In this document: in pieces, positions 36,830 through 46,556 of the stretch
Position numbering within the stretch: position 1 is the first letter of the stretch
How the letters are laid out: each line of letters opens with the position of its first letter
Origin: an uncultured Salinicoccus sp.
GTDB lineage: Bacteria; Bacillota; Bacilli; Staphylococcales; Salinicoccaceae
NCBI GenBank assembly: GCA_947494965.1
Contig: CANLWV010000003.1
Span: 1 to 64,000 of the forward strand
Length of the DNA stretch: 64,000 bases
Reading direction: 5' to 3'
Made by a program: the position numbers and the translations under genes
The notes under the pieces: generated by a model
Told to the model about the DNA's origin: nothing
What the model saw: only the letters and a program-made list of their open reading frames with translations
Databases searched by the model: none

Positions 36830-37810
36830 CTATCTATTTTTAACTTCTTCCGAAATGAGCTTATAGGATTTCCATTTTTCTTCAGGCGAATGTGTAATCG
36901 TGATGATTATGAATTCATCAACTCCGGTGGATTCCTGAAGCCTTTCAAGTTCATCCACAACATCAGCCGGGTCGCCGATAATCATCTTCTGCTTAGCCGC
37001 TTCAACCTTTGCGGGGTCTTCCATTGAAGCCATATACGCACGTGCCGTTTCAGAAGATGGCACTTTTTCTGCTGCACCCTCCGACTGCATCAATTGCCAT
37101 ACAACCCAACTGTCGGCGATTTCATGTGCTTCTTCCGCGGTATCCGCACAAACGACGGATATCCCCAACATTGCTTGAGGCCAGTCCTGGCCATCACGTG
37201 GTTGGAACCCCTGCTTATACTGCTTCATCACTTCTGTCCCGTCTTCATCACTCATGAATTGACCAAAACAATAGGAAAGCCCTTTTTCTGCTGCAAAAGC
37301 CGCACTCTTGGGGCTGGTGCCAAGCATCCATAAAGATGGTGGAACATTGGGAAGCGGGTTAGCAGGCGGATTAGCAGTGGCCTTTTGATTGTACCGGATC
37401 AATTCATCCACCAACTCCGGCATTTTGAACACTTGAGGTAAAAAGGCGTCAGTCAAAGCTTCAGATGCTTTGGAAGGTCCGCCTGGTGCCCGACCGATAC
37501 CAAGGTCCAGCCGTCCTTCAAAGAGCGTGGCCAGCATATTGAAATTTTCTGCCACTTTATATGGTTTATAGTATGGGAGCAGCGTAGCTCCCGATCCGAT
37601 TCTTATCTGTTTCGTCTGCGCCCCTATATATCCCAAAAACACCTCCGGCGTACTGGAGGCTAGGCTGGGTAGCGCGTGGTGTTCAGCCACCCAAAATCGG
37701 TTGAAGCCATATTCATCTCCGACCTGGGCCAGTTGGCACGATGCTTCTAATGCCTCTTTTGCAGATTGGCCTTCGGAAATTGGCGCCTGGTCCAGAATAC
37801 TCAATTTCAT
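36830..37810 (-). CDS. LLM-class flavin-dependent oxidoreductase (luciferase-like)
   Basis: 326 residues, single-component bacterial-luciferase family (MsnO8/YhbW group). N terminus KLSILDQAPISEGQSAKEAL, FWVAEHHALPSLASSTPEVFLG, and RIGSGATLLPYYKPYKVAENFNMLATLFEGRLDLGIGRAPGG, which forms the flavin pocket. Likely an FMNH2-dependent monooxygenase of unknown substrate. GGGGGAG precedes the ATG, and the gene starts 12 bases after the DUF3219-like gene, so the two are cotranscribed. Confidence 0.9.
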   Translation of the reverse strand: MKLSILDQAPISEGQSAKEALEASCQLAQVGDEYGFNRFWVAEHHALPSLASSTPEVFLGYIGAQTKQIRIGSGATLLPYYKPYKVAENFNMLATLFEGRLDLGIGRAPGGPSKASEALTDAFLPQVFKMPELVDELIRYNQKATANPPANPLPNVPPSLWMLGTSPKSAAFAAEKGLSYCFGQFMSDEDGTEVMKQYKQGFQPRDGQDWPQAMLGISVVCADTAEEAHEIADSWVVWQLMQSEGAAEKVPSSETARAYMASMEDPAKVEAAKQKMIIGDPADVVDELERLQESTGVDEFIIITITHSPEEKWKSYKLISEEVKNR

Positions 37811-37822
37811 ACTTGTCTCCCC

Positions 37823-38104
37823 CTATGCGACCTCTTGCAGCGTGACACGATATTCTGCCGTTTGTCCTGGCTCATATAGGTTATCCAGCGAAGTTGAATA
37901 ATTTACGATCGTTCCCTTGAAACCCAAAGATTCGGATGGCAATTTGATATCGAAAGTCCGCTCATATAACAGCACTGCAATATCATGATATTCCCTACTG
38001 TTGACATTAAAGATGATGGTCAACCGGCGCTGGTCACCTTCATATTCCAGCTTATGCTCTTTTATTTCTATCTGTGTGTCGTTCAAGATAACTTGTTCTG
38101 ACAT
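37823..38104 (-). CDS. Small DUF3219-like (YkvR) protein
   Basis: 93 residues, acidic, beta-rich, no signal or membrane segment. The opening VILNDTQIEIKEHKLEY and the central NVNSREYHDIAVLLYERTFDIKLP resemble Bacillus YkvR/DUF3219, whose role is unknown. First gene of a pair with the LLM oxidoreductase. Family assignment is from memory of the pattern and is moderate. Confidence 0.6.
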   Translation of the reverse strand: MSEQVILNDTQIEIKEHKLEYEGDQRRLTIIFNVNSREYHDIAVLLYERTFDIKLPSESLGFKGTIVNYSTSLDNLYEPGQTAEYRVTLQEVA

Positions 38105-38239
38105 GCTATCATCCTTTCTCCTCTAGAATAGCATATTGATGTCCGTTGCCAGAATTGGTTGCTCACTATCCAATCGGCAGATTGCCTGCATTAGAAAGCA
38201 CGTAATCAATGTTTCTGACTACGCGCTGCCTATTTGATA

Positions 38240-39667
38240 TTAATTCGCTGTTGGACTTGAAGCATATTTGGCATATCTTGAGTCCAGCATATTCGCAAGC
38301 ACTCTTGTTTCCAGCCCGAATGCTTTCATGACAAGCAGATGGATTTTAGCCTGCGTCAGTGTATAGACATACCATGGCAGAGTAGGCTCATATTCATGGA
38401 TGGCGATGAGCACTTCATTCGAGTCCAGTATTCGTCTGAATTCAAGACGGGCACGCCCGCCCTGACGCTCCTGGGAAAACTTGCCTCCTTTAATGTAGTA
38501 GAGGATGCGATCTTCATAGGAACGTTCCTTGGAACGTTCAAGGATAAGGATGGGTGATTTGAATAGAGGTAATGTGATGGATGTTTCCGCATCCTTCACC
38601 CGGGTCGTGATGAATTTGCCGCCGATTCTTGATAACCAATTGATGTAATAGTCGGCGGTATCGTCAACCGACCATTTATCGGGAATCCGGATGCGCTGTA
38701 CGGATTTCACATCATTTTTCTCCAGGTCCTGTTTTTGTATCACCTCAGGTTTTGGCATTCCAGCAGTATCCATTTCTCCGTCAAGCGCAATACGGACACT
38801 CTCCTTGAATGTAGTCGGTGCATCTGAAATACCTTCAACGCGGTTGTCATCATGCATCACCATGCTATGCGTGAGGCTCTCCAGTAGAGGATAGACCATT
38901 TCTTTCGGTTTCTGGGCAATGAGCCTTACCCACAGTTTCGACAAGGTTATAGGAATGAGCGGCACATCGATCATCGGCAATTTTTTTTCCATCACTTCAG
39001 CTGTCTCTTCAAAAAGCTGCCTATAGGTCATTTCGTCAGGTCCGCCTATATCGATGGCTTCGTTATTTTTTGGTTCCCGTTTGACGATTTTGCCTAATCC
39101 CTCGATGACATCCTTCAATGCAACAGGATGCGTACGGTTATAGGCCCATGAAGGCAACAGCAGTCCGGGCAACCGTTTCACAAGATTATGCAAGATCGGG
39201 AATGATGACCCTTTCGGCCCCACGATAAGTCCTGCCCTCAATGTTGTTACAGGAATTCCGTAAGCCCCGAGAATCTCCTCACACTCAAGACGGCTCGAAA
39301 GGTGCTCGGATAAATGGGCATCATCTGGGATGATCCCGCTCAGATAAATGATTCTCTTGACGCCTTTTTGTTTAGCTGCCCATGCAAAATTATCGGCTAG
39401 GATCGCATCCATATCCTTAAACTTTCCTTGAGACAATTTGGACGAAGGCTGCATCGAATGGACGAGATATATCGCAATATCTATGTCTTCCATCACTTCT
39501 TCAATATCAATCTGTGAATAGAGATCTGCTTTCTTCCATGTTACATTCTCTTCATTCTTTTTATTTGATGTGTTTCTCGACACTGCGACGATTTCATTAT
39601 CCTCTTTAAGGCTTCCTAAAAGGTTGCCCCCTATATACCCTGAAGCACCGGTCAATAAAATCTTCAT
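38240..39667 (-). CDS. YbjT-like NAD(P)-binding protein with DUF2867 domain
   Basis: 475 residues from the ATG at 39667, just after AGAGGTG; a longer frame to 39709 is unlikely. The N-terminal 300 residues are an atypical SDR: KILLTGASGYIGGNLL, VHSMQPSS, YLSGIIPD, PVTTLRAGLIVGPKGSSFPIL. The C-terminal part (about 320-475) is the START-like DUF2867 domain, with WYVYTLTQAKIHLLVMKAFG. The same two-domain protein occurs in E. coli (YbjT) and many bacteria. Its activity is unknown; relatives are linked to quinone or lipid handling. Confidence 0.85.
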   Translation of the reverse strand: MKILLTGASGYIGGNLLGSLKEDNEIVAVSRNTSNKKNEENVTWKKADLYSQIDIEEVMEDIDIAIYLVHSMQPSSKLSQGKFKDMDAILADNFAWAAKQKGVKRIIYLSGIIPDDAHLSEHLSSRLECEEILGAYGIPVTTLRAGLIVGPKGSSFPILHNLVKRLPGLLLPSWAYNRTHPVALKDVIEGLGKIVKREPKNNEAIDIGGPDEMTYRQLFEETAEVMEKKLPMIDVPLIPITLSKLWVRLIAQKPKEMVYPLLESLTHSMVMHDDNRVEGISDAPTTFKESVRIALDGEMDTAGMPKPEVIQKQDLEKNDVKSVQRIRIPDKWSVDDTADYYINWLSRIGGKFITTRVKDAETSITLPLFKSPILILERSKERSYEDRILYYIKGGKFSQERQGGRARLEFRRILDSNEVLIAIHEYEPTLPWYVYTLTQAKIHLLVMKAFGLETRVLANMLDSRYAKYASSPTAN

Positions 39668-39787
39668 CAAAACACCTCTTCCATAATTATTTTCTGTATT
39701 TTTATCCATACCCTTTTTTTATGGGACATAGTCTTCCACAGCCAAGTACTCATATTCAAGGTGCTTTACATTTTAATTATTTCAAAT

Positions 39788-39816
39788 TTGACAACTTTAT
39801 TGAATTTATAGATAAT
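39788..39816 (+). promoter_or_regulatory. Upstream promoter of the opp operon
   Basis: -35 TTGACA (39788-39793), 17-nt spacer, -10 GATAAT (39811-39816). The predicted start of transcription coincides with the cre-like site at 39823. Confidence 0.65.
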
Positions 39817-39822
39817 ATTAAA

Positions 39823-39836
39823 AGCAAACGTTTTCA
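39823..39836 (+). promoter_or_regulatory. cre-like site of the opp operon
   Basis: AGCAAACGTTTTCA; read on the other strand, TGAAAACGTTTGCT keeps the core AAAACGTTT and differs from the consensus at the end positions. Placed right at the start of transcription from the upstream promoter. CcpA control of oligopeptide uptake is plausible but less sure than at malQ. Confidence 0.45.
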
Positions 39837-39884
39837 AATGAGGGGGTGCATTTGATAATTTTGTGATATTACACCATTGAAGTG

Positions 39885-39914
39885 TTGTAATAGCCTGGTA
39901 ATTAGCAGTATAAT
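39885..39914 (+). promoter_or_regulatory. Second promoter of the opp operon
   Basis: -35 TTGTAA (39885-39890), 18-nt spacer, perfect -10 TATAAT (39909-39914), 28 bases before the oppA start codon. Confidence 0.6.
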
Positions 39915-39941
39915 GAGAATAATAAAAAAGGAGTGAATTGT

Positions 39942-41588
39942 ATGAAAAGTTTTAAGGCTTTATTGCTTTTCCTGACTTTGACACTCGTCCTTGCCGCATG
40001 TAACTTTGGCGGAGACGACAGCGGAAACGGCGGCGGCGAAGAAGGCAGTTCCAGCAGTGAAGGATCAGATGGTAAAACCATCAACCTTTCGATCGCTTCA
40101 GACCCACCTTCCTTCCACCCGGCCCTCGCGACAGATACGACATCAGGTGCCATCATGGCCAGTGTCTTTGAAGGCCTGACGCGTCTCGATCCTGAAGGTA
40201 ATCCTGAGCCAGCCATGGCTGAAAACATCGACGTCAGTGAAGACAAAAAAACGTATACGTATACTTTAAGGGATGCCCAATGGTCCAATGGCGACCCTGT
40301 TACAGCCGATGACTTCGAATATGCCTGGAAATGGGCACTTGATCCTGAAAATGCTTCAGACTACGCATATCAACTGTACTACATAGAAGGTGCTGAAGCC
40401 TATAACTCAGGCGAAGGCTCTGCAGACGATGTAGCGGTTACAGCAGTTGATGAAAAAACACTTGAAGTACAACTTGTCAACCCGACACCTTATTTTGATG
40501 AATTGACAGCATTCTACACATACTACCCTGTCAACTCCAAGATGGCTGAAGAAAATCCAGATTGGCACACAGATCCAAATGGTGAGAACTATATTGGAAA
40601 CGGACCATTCAACCTGGAGAGCTTCACAAGTTCAGATGAAATTGTCCTTCAAAAGAATGATGATTACTGGGACTCTGAAAATGTAGCATTGCAGACAGTC
40701 AATATCGATATGGTGGAAAGTGAATCCACTGCACTCAAGATGTATGAAGGCGGAGATCTTGACTATCTCGGTTCACCATTCAACTCAATCGATTTGAATG
40801 CCCTGGATAAGTTCAAGGACAATGGTACGTTGAACGTCAGCGACCAGGCCGGCACTTATATGTATGTATTCAATACACAAGACGAAATCATGCAGAACAA
40901 AAATATTCGTGAGGCCCTCACAATCGCCATCGATCGTGAAGGACTCATCAACAACGTCACTAAAGGTGAGCAAGAACCTGCAACTGGACTCGTACCACTG
41001 ACAATGGAAGGCTTTGAAGAACCTGAAGAGTACTTCGAACCAGGCAACATGGACGATGCAAAAGCTGCCCTTGATGCCGGACTGGAAGAACTCGGTATGG
41101 AAGATCCTTCCGAACTCAGCATTGCACTTTCCTACAACACAAGTGAAGCACACGCTGCGATTGCACAATTCGTACAGCAAGGTTGGAAAGAGAACCTCGG
41201 CATCGATGTCACACTCGACAACTCAGAATGGCAGGTCTACCTTGAAGCACTTGACGCCGGCGAACACCAAGTTGGCCGTTACGGCTGGCTCGCGGACTTC
41301 AACGACCCTGTCAACTTCCTCGAAATCTTCAAAACGGAAGAAGGCAACAACAACACAGGCTGGACGGATGAAGAATACATCAGCCTTCTAGACCAGGCAT
41401 CACAAGAAACGGATGAAGCAGCCCGCACGGAACTGCTTCAAGAAGCTGAAGGCGTCTTCATGGAAGACTTCCCGATTGCTCCGATATACTTCTACACGAA
41501 CCTTTCAGTACATGAAGACAAAGTTAAGAATATGACACCAGATCCACTTGGTAACGTACAATTAAAATACGTAGACATCGAAGAATAG
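39942..41588 (+). CDS. oppA: Oligopeptide ABC transporter substrate-binding lipoprotein
   Basis: 548 residues. The ATG at 39942 is chosen because AAAAAGGAG lies eight bases upstream; a GTG at 39933 overlaps that site. Lipoprotein signal MKSFKALLLFLTLTLVLAAC, then a Gly/Ser-rich linker and the SBP family-5 domain with SIASDPPSFHPALATDTTSGAIMASVFEGLTRLD, the DAQWSNGDPVTADDFEYAWKWAL hallmark, and REALTIAIDREGL. The mature protein is very acidic (Asp/Glu-rich), as in salt-adapted bacteria. It binds peptides outside the membrane for OppBCDF. A hairpin after it may keep its mRNA more abundant than the rest. Confidence 0.95.
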   Translation: MKSFKALLLFLTLTLVLAACNFGGDDSGNGGGEEGSSSSEGSDGKTINLSIASDPPSFHPALATDTTSGAIMASVFEGLTRLDPEGNPEPAMAENIDVSEDKKTYTYTLRDAQWSNGDPVTADDFEYAWKWALDPENASDYAYQLYYIEGAEAYNSGEGSADDVAVTAVDEKTLEVQLVNPTPYFDELTAFYTYYPVNSKMAEENPDWHTDPNGENYIGNGPFNLESFTSSDEIVLQKNDDYWDSENVALQTVNIDMVESESTALKMYEGGDLDYLGSPFNSIDLNALDKFKDNGTLNVSDQAGTYMYVFNTQDEIMQNKNIREALTIAIDREGLINNVTKGEQEPATGLVPLTMEGFEEPEEYFEPGNMDDAKAALDAGLEELGMEDPSELSIALSYNTSEAHAAIAQFVQQGWKENLGIDVTLDNSEWQVYLEALDAGEHQVGRYGWLADFNDPVNFLEIFKTEEGNNNTGWTDEEYISLLDQASQETDEAARTELLQEAEGVFMEDFPIAPIYFYTNLSVHEDKVKNMTPDPLGNVQLKYVDIEE

Positions 41589-41614
41589 ACTTCAAAAGAT
41601 ATGAAATACACTGT

Positions 41615-41652
41615 CAGGTGAGTATAAACATACTCACCTGTCATTTTTGAGG
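41615..41652 (+). terminator. Intra-operon hairpin between oppA and oppB
   Basis: CAGGTGAGTAT / ATACTCACCTG with a short loop, followed by TCATTTTTGAGG. A leaky terminator or 3' stabiliser would give more OppA than permease, a common design in binding-protein ABC operons. Confidence 0.75.
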
Positions 41653-41666
41653 AAGGAGCGCTAAAG

Positions 41667-42605
41667 ATGGTCAAATATATTGGTCAGCGCCTTATATACA
41701 TCATCATTGCTTTATTTATAATCATTACGGCAACATTCTTTTTGATGCGCTTGGCTCCAGGAAACCCCTTTGCTTCAGAAAGGACTGTGCCTCCGGCCAT
41801 CCAGGAAAGTCTAAATGAAAAGTACGGTCTCGATGATCCATGGTATGTTCAGTACGGAGAATATTTAGTGAATACAGTTCAAGGCGATTTTGGTACTTCT
41901 ATGAAGTATCGGTACCGTGAGACGAACGATATGATAGCAGAAGGATTCCCGATTTCAATGACACTTGGTCTTGAAGCCATGTTCATTGCAGTCGGTATGG
42001 GAGTACTGATCGGCACCATTGCTGCACTATTCCACAATAAGTGGCCAGACTATCTAATGAGCTTGATCGCCGTCATCGGCATATCAGTACCATCCTTTGT
42101 AATGGCATCGATACTACAGTATTACCTCGCCCTAAAAGCGGGATGGTTCCCTATCGCAGGGTGGGAAGGTTTCATATACAGCATATTGCCGGCCGTGGCT
42201 TTAGCTTCCACGCCTATGGCATTTATCGCCAAACTGACGCGTTCCAGCATGCTTGAAGAAACTAATAGTGAATATGTCAAAATGGCTAAAGCAAAAGGCA
42301 TATCAAAATGGGTGGTCGTTTTCAAACACGCCCTAAGAAATGCATTGTTGCCTGTCGTTACATATTTGGCTCCTCTCACAGCAGGAATCATTACCGGCAG
42401 TTTCGTCATCGAAGAAATTTTTGCAATCCCTGGTATGGGTAAATATTTTGTTACAAGTATCACAAACCGCGACTATACAGTAATAATGGGTACGACGGTC
42501 TTCTACTCCATCATCCTGCTTCTTGCTGTATTATTGGTCGACATCCTTTACAGCTTTATCGACCCGCGCATCAAACTGAGAGGAGGAAAATCAGGTGGCA
42601 AATAA
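41667..42605 (+). CDS. oppB: Oligopeptide ABC transporter permease OppB
   Basis: 312 residues with six membrane helices. N-terminal YIGQRLIYIIIALFIIITATFFLMRLAPGNPF and the cytoplasmic EAA loop EETNSEYVKMAKAKGISKWVVVFKHALRNALLP (about 195-228), which docks onto the ATPases. GGAAGGAGC lies before the ATG. It overlaps oppC by 11 bases. Confidence 0.95.
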   Translation: MVKYIGQRLIYIIIALFIIITATFFLMRLAPGNPFASERTVPPAIQESLNEKYGLDDPWYVQYGEYLVNTVQGDFGTSMKYRYRETNDMIAEGFPISMTLGLEAMFIAVGMGVLIGTIAALFHNKWPDYLMSLIAVIGISVPSFVMASILQYYLALKAGWFPIAGWEGFIYSILPAVALASTPMAFIAKLTRSSMLEETNSEYVKMAKAKGISKWVVVFKHALRNALLPVVTYLAPLTAGIITGSFVIEEIFAIPGMGKYFVTSITNRDYTVIMGTTVFYSIILLLAVLLVDILYSFIDPRIKLRGGKSGGK

Positions 42606-43524
42606 AGATATTCCGAAACTCAACGATTCAGATTTTGAAGTCGTCGGGACACGCTCCGACGAAACAGAAATACTTGCCAAGAAATCGATTTCCTTCTGGG
42701 GAGAAGTTTCCAGAAGATTCCTCAGAAATAAATTGGCGCTGGTGGGATTTGTCACACTTTTCCTCATCATTCTCGGTGCCATATTCGCACCCATGATTTC
42801 AGAGTTCTCCTATAGGCAGCAGAATGGCGACTATAACGTCTCTCCAAATGGAACATATTGGTTTGGAACCGACGACCTTGGCCGGGATATATTCACCCGT
42901 GTGTGGATAGGGGCACGGATCTCGATATTCATCGGTTTCGCAGCCGCTATCATCGACCTTATAATCGGTGTGGCCTGGGGAGCCATCGCTGGCTTGAAAG
43001 GCGGCCGGACTGATGAAATAATGATGCGTATCGCTGATATATTGACAGCAATCCCGTATCTCCTTGTGGTCATCATACTGCTTGTCGTCATGCAGCCGGG
43101 GCTGTTCCCCATGATCATTGCATTGTCTCTGACAGGTTGGGTGAACATGGCCCGTATCACACGTTCGGAAATACTTAAGCTGAAGAATCAGGAGTATGTA
43201 CTCGCCGCCAGGACACTTGGTGCCAAAAACCTTCATCTGATCAGAAAGCACCTACTTCCTAACGCACTCGGCGCCATACTCGTCACGATGACACTTACAA
43301 TACCGAATGCGATCTTCACTGAAGCATTCCTAAGTTATTTGGGGCTTGGTGTACCTGCGCCGCTTGCCAGTTGGGGTACTATGGCCAACGACGGCTATCC
43401 GGCATTGGCGAACGCACCTTGGAGACTATTTTTCCCAGCGCTATTCATCAGTTTGACAATCTTTGCATTTAATTCGATTGGCGACGGACTGAGAGACGCT
43501 TTGGATCCTAAGTTAAGGAAGTGA
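42595..43524 (+). CDS. oppC: Oligopeptide ABC transporter permease OppC
   Basis: 309 residues, starting with GTG inside the end of oppB after AGAGGAGG. An N-terminal OppC_N helix (about 43-65) is followed by five more helices and the EAA loop SEILKLKNQEYVLAARTLGAKNLHLIRKHLLPN. The substrate-path segment YWFGTDDLGRDIFTRVWIGARISI is typical of DppC/OppC. Pairs with OppB. Confidence 0.95.
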   Translation: MANKDIPKLNDSDFEVVGTRSDETEILAKKSISFWGEVSRRFLRNKLALVGFVTLFLIILGAIFAPMISEFSYRQQNGDYNVSPNGTYWFGTDDLGRDIFTRVWIGARISIFIGFAAAIIDLIIGVAWGAIAGLKGGRTDEIMMRIADILTAIPYLLVVIILLVVMQPGLFPMIIALSLTGWVNMARITRSEILKLKNQEYVLAARTLGAKNLHLIRKHLLPNALGAILVTMTLTIPNAIFTEAFLSYLGLGVPAPLASWGTMANDGYPALANAPWRLFFPALFISLTIFAFNSIGDGLRDALDPKLRK

Positions 43525-43529
43525 TATTG

Positions 43530-44573
43530 ATGAATGAACCAGTTCTCCAAATGAAAGACTTGCACGTTGACTTTTCAACATACGCAGGCACTGTAAATGC
43601 AGTCAGAGGAGTAAGCTTCGATGTATATAAAGGAGAAACGCTGGCGATTGTCGGTGAGTCCGGGTCAGGTAAAAGTGTCACAAACCAGGCGATAATGAAG
43701 CTTCTCCCCCAGCCTCCGGCCATCTATTCCAGTGGTGAAATACTTTTCGATGGCAAAAACCTGCTCGACCTCTCTGAAAAGCAGATGGAAAAAGTAAGAG
43801 GGAAAGATATAAGCATGATTTTCCAAGATCCCATGACATCTTTGAATCCAACGATGAAAATAGGTAAACAGATTACAGAAGTAATGCTTAAACACCAGAA
43901 AATCTCTAAGAATGATGCCAAAAAACGCGCACTTGAATTGATGAAGATGGTCGGCATTCCAATGCCCGAGAGGCGTCTGAATCAATATCCACATGAATTC
44001 TCGGGTGGTATGAGACAGCGTGTCGTCATTGCGATTGCACTTGCAGCGGACCCGAAACTACTTATTGCAGATGAGCCTACAACTGCCCTTGACGTAACCA
44101 TCCAGGCTCAAATACTCGATGTGATGAAAGAAATACAAAAATCTTCCCAAACATCAATCATTTTCATCACCCATGACCTCGGCGTCGTGGCCAATGTTGC
44201 TGACCGGGTGGCTGTAATGTATGCTGGTGAAATCGTTGAAGTGGGAACGGTGGAGGATATCTTCTATAATCCCCAGCATCCCTATACATGGGGCCTGTTG
44301 GGATCCATGCCTGACTTGAACGAAGATAGGGATCAAAGATTACGCACAATAGAAGGTTCTCCGCCAGACCTGACGGATCCTCCGAAAGGGGACGCATTCG
44401 CACCGAGGAACCCATACGCCATGAAAATCGACTATGAACAAAATCCACCTATGTTCAAAGTAAATGATCAGCATTTCGCTAAAACATGGAGACTGCATCC
44501 CGACGCCCCCGAAACAGAAATACCAGACATCATCAAAAACAGATATCTTCAATATACAGGGGGTGACAACTGA
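43530..44573 (+). CDS. oppD: Oligopeptide ABC transporter ATP-binding protein OppD
   Basis: 347 residues from the ATG at 43530 with AAGGAAGTG upstream. Walker [12 protein letters not shown] signature FSGGMRQRV, Walker B LLIADEP and the H-loop ITHDLG are intact. The C-terminal oligopeptide extension is present, but the usual cysteines for a 4Fe-4S cluster (C-x-F-x-x-R-C) are replaced: the stretch reads [18 protein letters not shown]. So no cluster is expected in this subunit. Stop codon overlaps the oppF start. Confidence 0.93.
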   Translation: MNEPVLQMKDLHVDFSTYAGTVNAVRGVSFDVYKGETLAIVGESGSGKSVTNQAIMKLLPQPPAIYSSGEILFDGKNLLDLSEKQMEKVRGKDISMIFQDPMTSLNPTMKIGKQITEVMLKHQKISKNDAKKRALELMKMVGIPMPERRLNQYPHEFSGGMRQRVVIAIALAADPKLLIADEPTTALDVTIQAQILDVMKEIQKSSQTSIIFITHDLGVVANVADRVAVMYAGEIVEVGTVEDIFYNPQHPYTWGLLGSMPDLNEDRDQRLRTIEGSPPDLTDPPKGDAFAPRNPYAMKIDYEQNPPMFKVNDQHFAKTWRLHPDAPETEIPDIIKNRYLQYTGGDN

Positions 44574-45487
44574 TGACAGCGCCCATACTTGAAGTGAAGA
44601 ACCTAAAAAAATACTTTGGGGCAAAAAACAATCCGCTCAAAGCCGTAAATGACATCACATTCCATGTGATGCCGGGAGAGACATTGGGGCTTGTCGGAGA
44701 ATCTGGCTGTGGTAAATCGACTACAGGCAGAACCATCATCAAACTTTATGAGAAGACCGGTGGCGAAGTCATATTCAATGGCAAGCATACAGATCAGTTA
44801 TCCACTAAAGAACAGAAGAAATTCAACCAGGAACTCCAGATGATATTCCAAGATCCATATGCTTCCCTCAACCCGAGGATGACTGTCTTTGAAATCCTTG
44901 CCGAAGGATATGATATCCACGGTATATACAAAGACAAGAAAGAACGTCGCATAAAGATATATGAACTGCTGGAATCTGTAGGGTTGAACCGTGAGCATGC
45001 CAATAGGTACCCTCACGAATTCTCAGGTGGCCAACGGCAGAGGATCGGTATCGCACGTGCACTCAGCTTCGACCCTAAACTGATAATAGCTGACGAACCG
45101 ATTTCCGCACTCGATGTGTCCATTCAGGCACAGGTCGTCAATATGATGAGGGAGATCCAAGAAGAACGCGGACTCGCCTACCTATTCATCGCCCATGACT
45201 TATCGATGGTCAAATATATCTCAGACCGCATTGCTGTAATGTATATGGGCCAGCTTCTTGAAGTCGGGAAGGCATCGGATCTTTATAACAATCCGATCCA
45301 CCCTTATACGAAATCATTGCTCTCGGCAGTTCCCCAGCCCGATCCCCGTACTGAGAAAAAGAGGAAAAGGGTGGACTATGATACCAGTCAGCACAACTAC
45401 AGCGAAGATGAAGAAGTGACACTCAGGGATTTCGGCAACGAACATTATGTATTCTGTTCCCAAAAAGAGTTCGATAACTGGATTTGA
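44573..45487 (+). CDS. oppF: Oligopeptide ABC transporter ATP-binding protein OppF
   Basis: 304 residues. Walker A GESGCGKSTTGRTII, signature FSGGQRQRIGIARAL, Walker B LIIADEPISALD, H-loop IAHDLSMV. It forms the ATPase heterodimer with OppD. The start ATG shares a base with the oppD stop (TGATG), so translation is coupled. Ends 60 bases before a strong terminator. Confidence 0.94.
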   Translation: MTAPILEVKNLKKYFGAKNNPLKAVNDITFHVMPGETLGLVGESGCGKSTTGRTIIKLYEKTGGEVIFNGKHTDQLSTKEQKKFNQELQMIFQDPYASLNPRMTVFEILAEGYDIHGIYKDKKERRIKIYELLESVGLNREHANRYPHEFSGGQRQRIGIARALSFDPKLIIADEPISALDVSIQAQVVNMMREIQEERGLAYLFIAHDLSMVKYISDRIAVMYMGQLLEVGKASDLYNNPIHPYTKSLLSAVPQPDPRTEKKRKRVDYDTSQHNYSEDEEVTLRDFGNEHYVFCSQKEFDNWI

Positions 45488-45549
45488 ACAAACAGTTTCA
45501 GTCACAACAGGTATTTTGAGGAATGGTTGAATAGTAAAAATCAGTAAAG

Positions 45550-45598
45550 CCAGGCCCTTCATGCTTATATTTGAGCATGAAGGGCCTGGTTTTTTTTA
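45550..45598 (+). terminator. Terminator of the opp operon
   Basis: CCAGGCCCTTCATGCT / AGCATGAAGGGCCTGG with a short AT loop, followed by eight T residues: a very strong intrinsic terminator. Confidence 0.95.
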
Positions 45599-45653
45599 AT
45601 ATTCCTGTACAGAAGTGCGTCAATCAGACAGTTATGACAAGCGGTTGCTTTCC

Positions 45654-46517
45654 TTACTTATGTTCATCCAGAAATTCCAATATCTGCTCATTGACGAAAT
45701 CAGGGTACTCCTGGTGGGTCCAATGCGTAGCACCATCCACCCATACAACTGCCTCAGCATCGGTATACTTGAGGCTCTCCTCTGCCAGACGCTGCGAAAG
45801 GAATTGATCTGAGCTGCCCCAGATGATTTTTACAGACACATCTACTTTGGATTTCTTAGCGATGCTTCTTATACTATGAGGTATCGCCCGATACCAATTC
45901 AACATACTCTTCAATGCGTTATGCCTAGACCAGGCAATATTATAGGCACCAAGTTCTTTCCCGGAAAACGTCTCTTTTCTGCTCGTGACCTTCAAGGCCT
46001 GTTCCATGGTGCTGTAGTCTCTAAAACTCATGATGGATTCCGGAAGACGTGGAATCTGGAAAAAGAGCATATAGGCACTTTTCAGGATTTGGGTGGGCTT
46101 AGTCATCATGACTTCTGGAAACACACCCGGATGGGGCATATTGATTACAACGAAACACTTTACTCTCTCGGGGTTGGCGCTTGCGAGATGCCATCCCACA
46201 GCACCGCCCCAGTCATGTCCGACAATCGCCGCCTCATCTCTGTTGAAGTGATCGATGAGCCCGATTATATCATCTTTAAGAACTTCTATGCCGTATGACT
46301 CCACTCCTGCAGGTTTATCACTTTTGTTATATCCGCGTTGGTCGGGGGCGACCACCCGGTAACCTGCCTGGGCCAGTACACGTATCTGTCGTCTCCAGCT
46401 GTACCAGAACTCAGGGAAACCGTGGAGTAGGATCACCAGTTCACCTTCTTCGGGGCCTGCCACCGCCATATGGAGATCAACACCATTTGTGAGTATATAT
46501 TCGAAATCGATATCCAT
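45654..46517 (-). CDS. Alpha/beta-hydrolase, epoxide hydrolase-like
   Basis: 287 residues. Oxyanion-hole HGFPEFWYSWRRQ, DQRGYNKSDKP, nucleophile elbow VGHDWGGAVGWHLA with Asp as nucleophile (about residue 108), and catalytic His in GATHWTHQEYPD. An Asp nucleophile with the HGFPE motif places it with epoxide hydrolases or haloalkane dehalogenases rather than esterases; the two cap tyrosines needed for epoxide opening cannot be assigned by eye. Cytosolic, single gene. Confidence 0.88.
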   Translation of the reverse strand: MDIDFEYILTNGVDLHMAVAGPEEGELVILLHGFPEFWYSWRRQIRVLAQAGYRVVAPDQRGYNKSDKPAGVESYGIEVLKDDIIGLIDHFNRDEAAIVGHDWGGAVGWHLASANPERVKCFVVINMPHPGVFPEVMMTKPTQILKSAYMLFFQIPRLPESIMSFRDYSTMEQALKVTSRKETFSGKELGAYNIAWSRHNALKSMLNWYRAIPHSIRSIAKKSKVDVSVKIIWGSSDQFLSQRLAEESLKYTDAEAVVWVDGATHWTHQEYPDFVNEQILEFLDEHK

Positions 46518-46556
46518 ACTGAACCCCCTTACTTTACAATCTGCTAAGCCGGGTAA

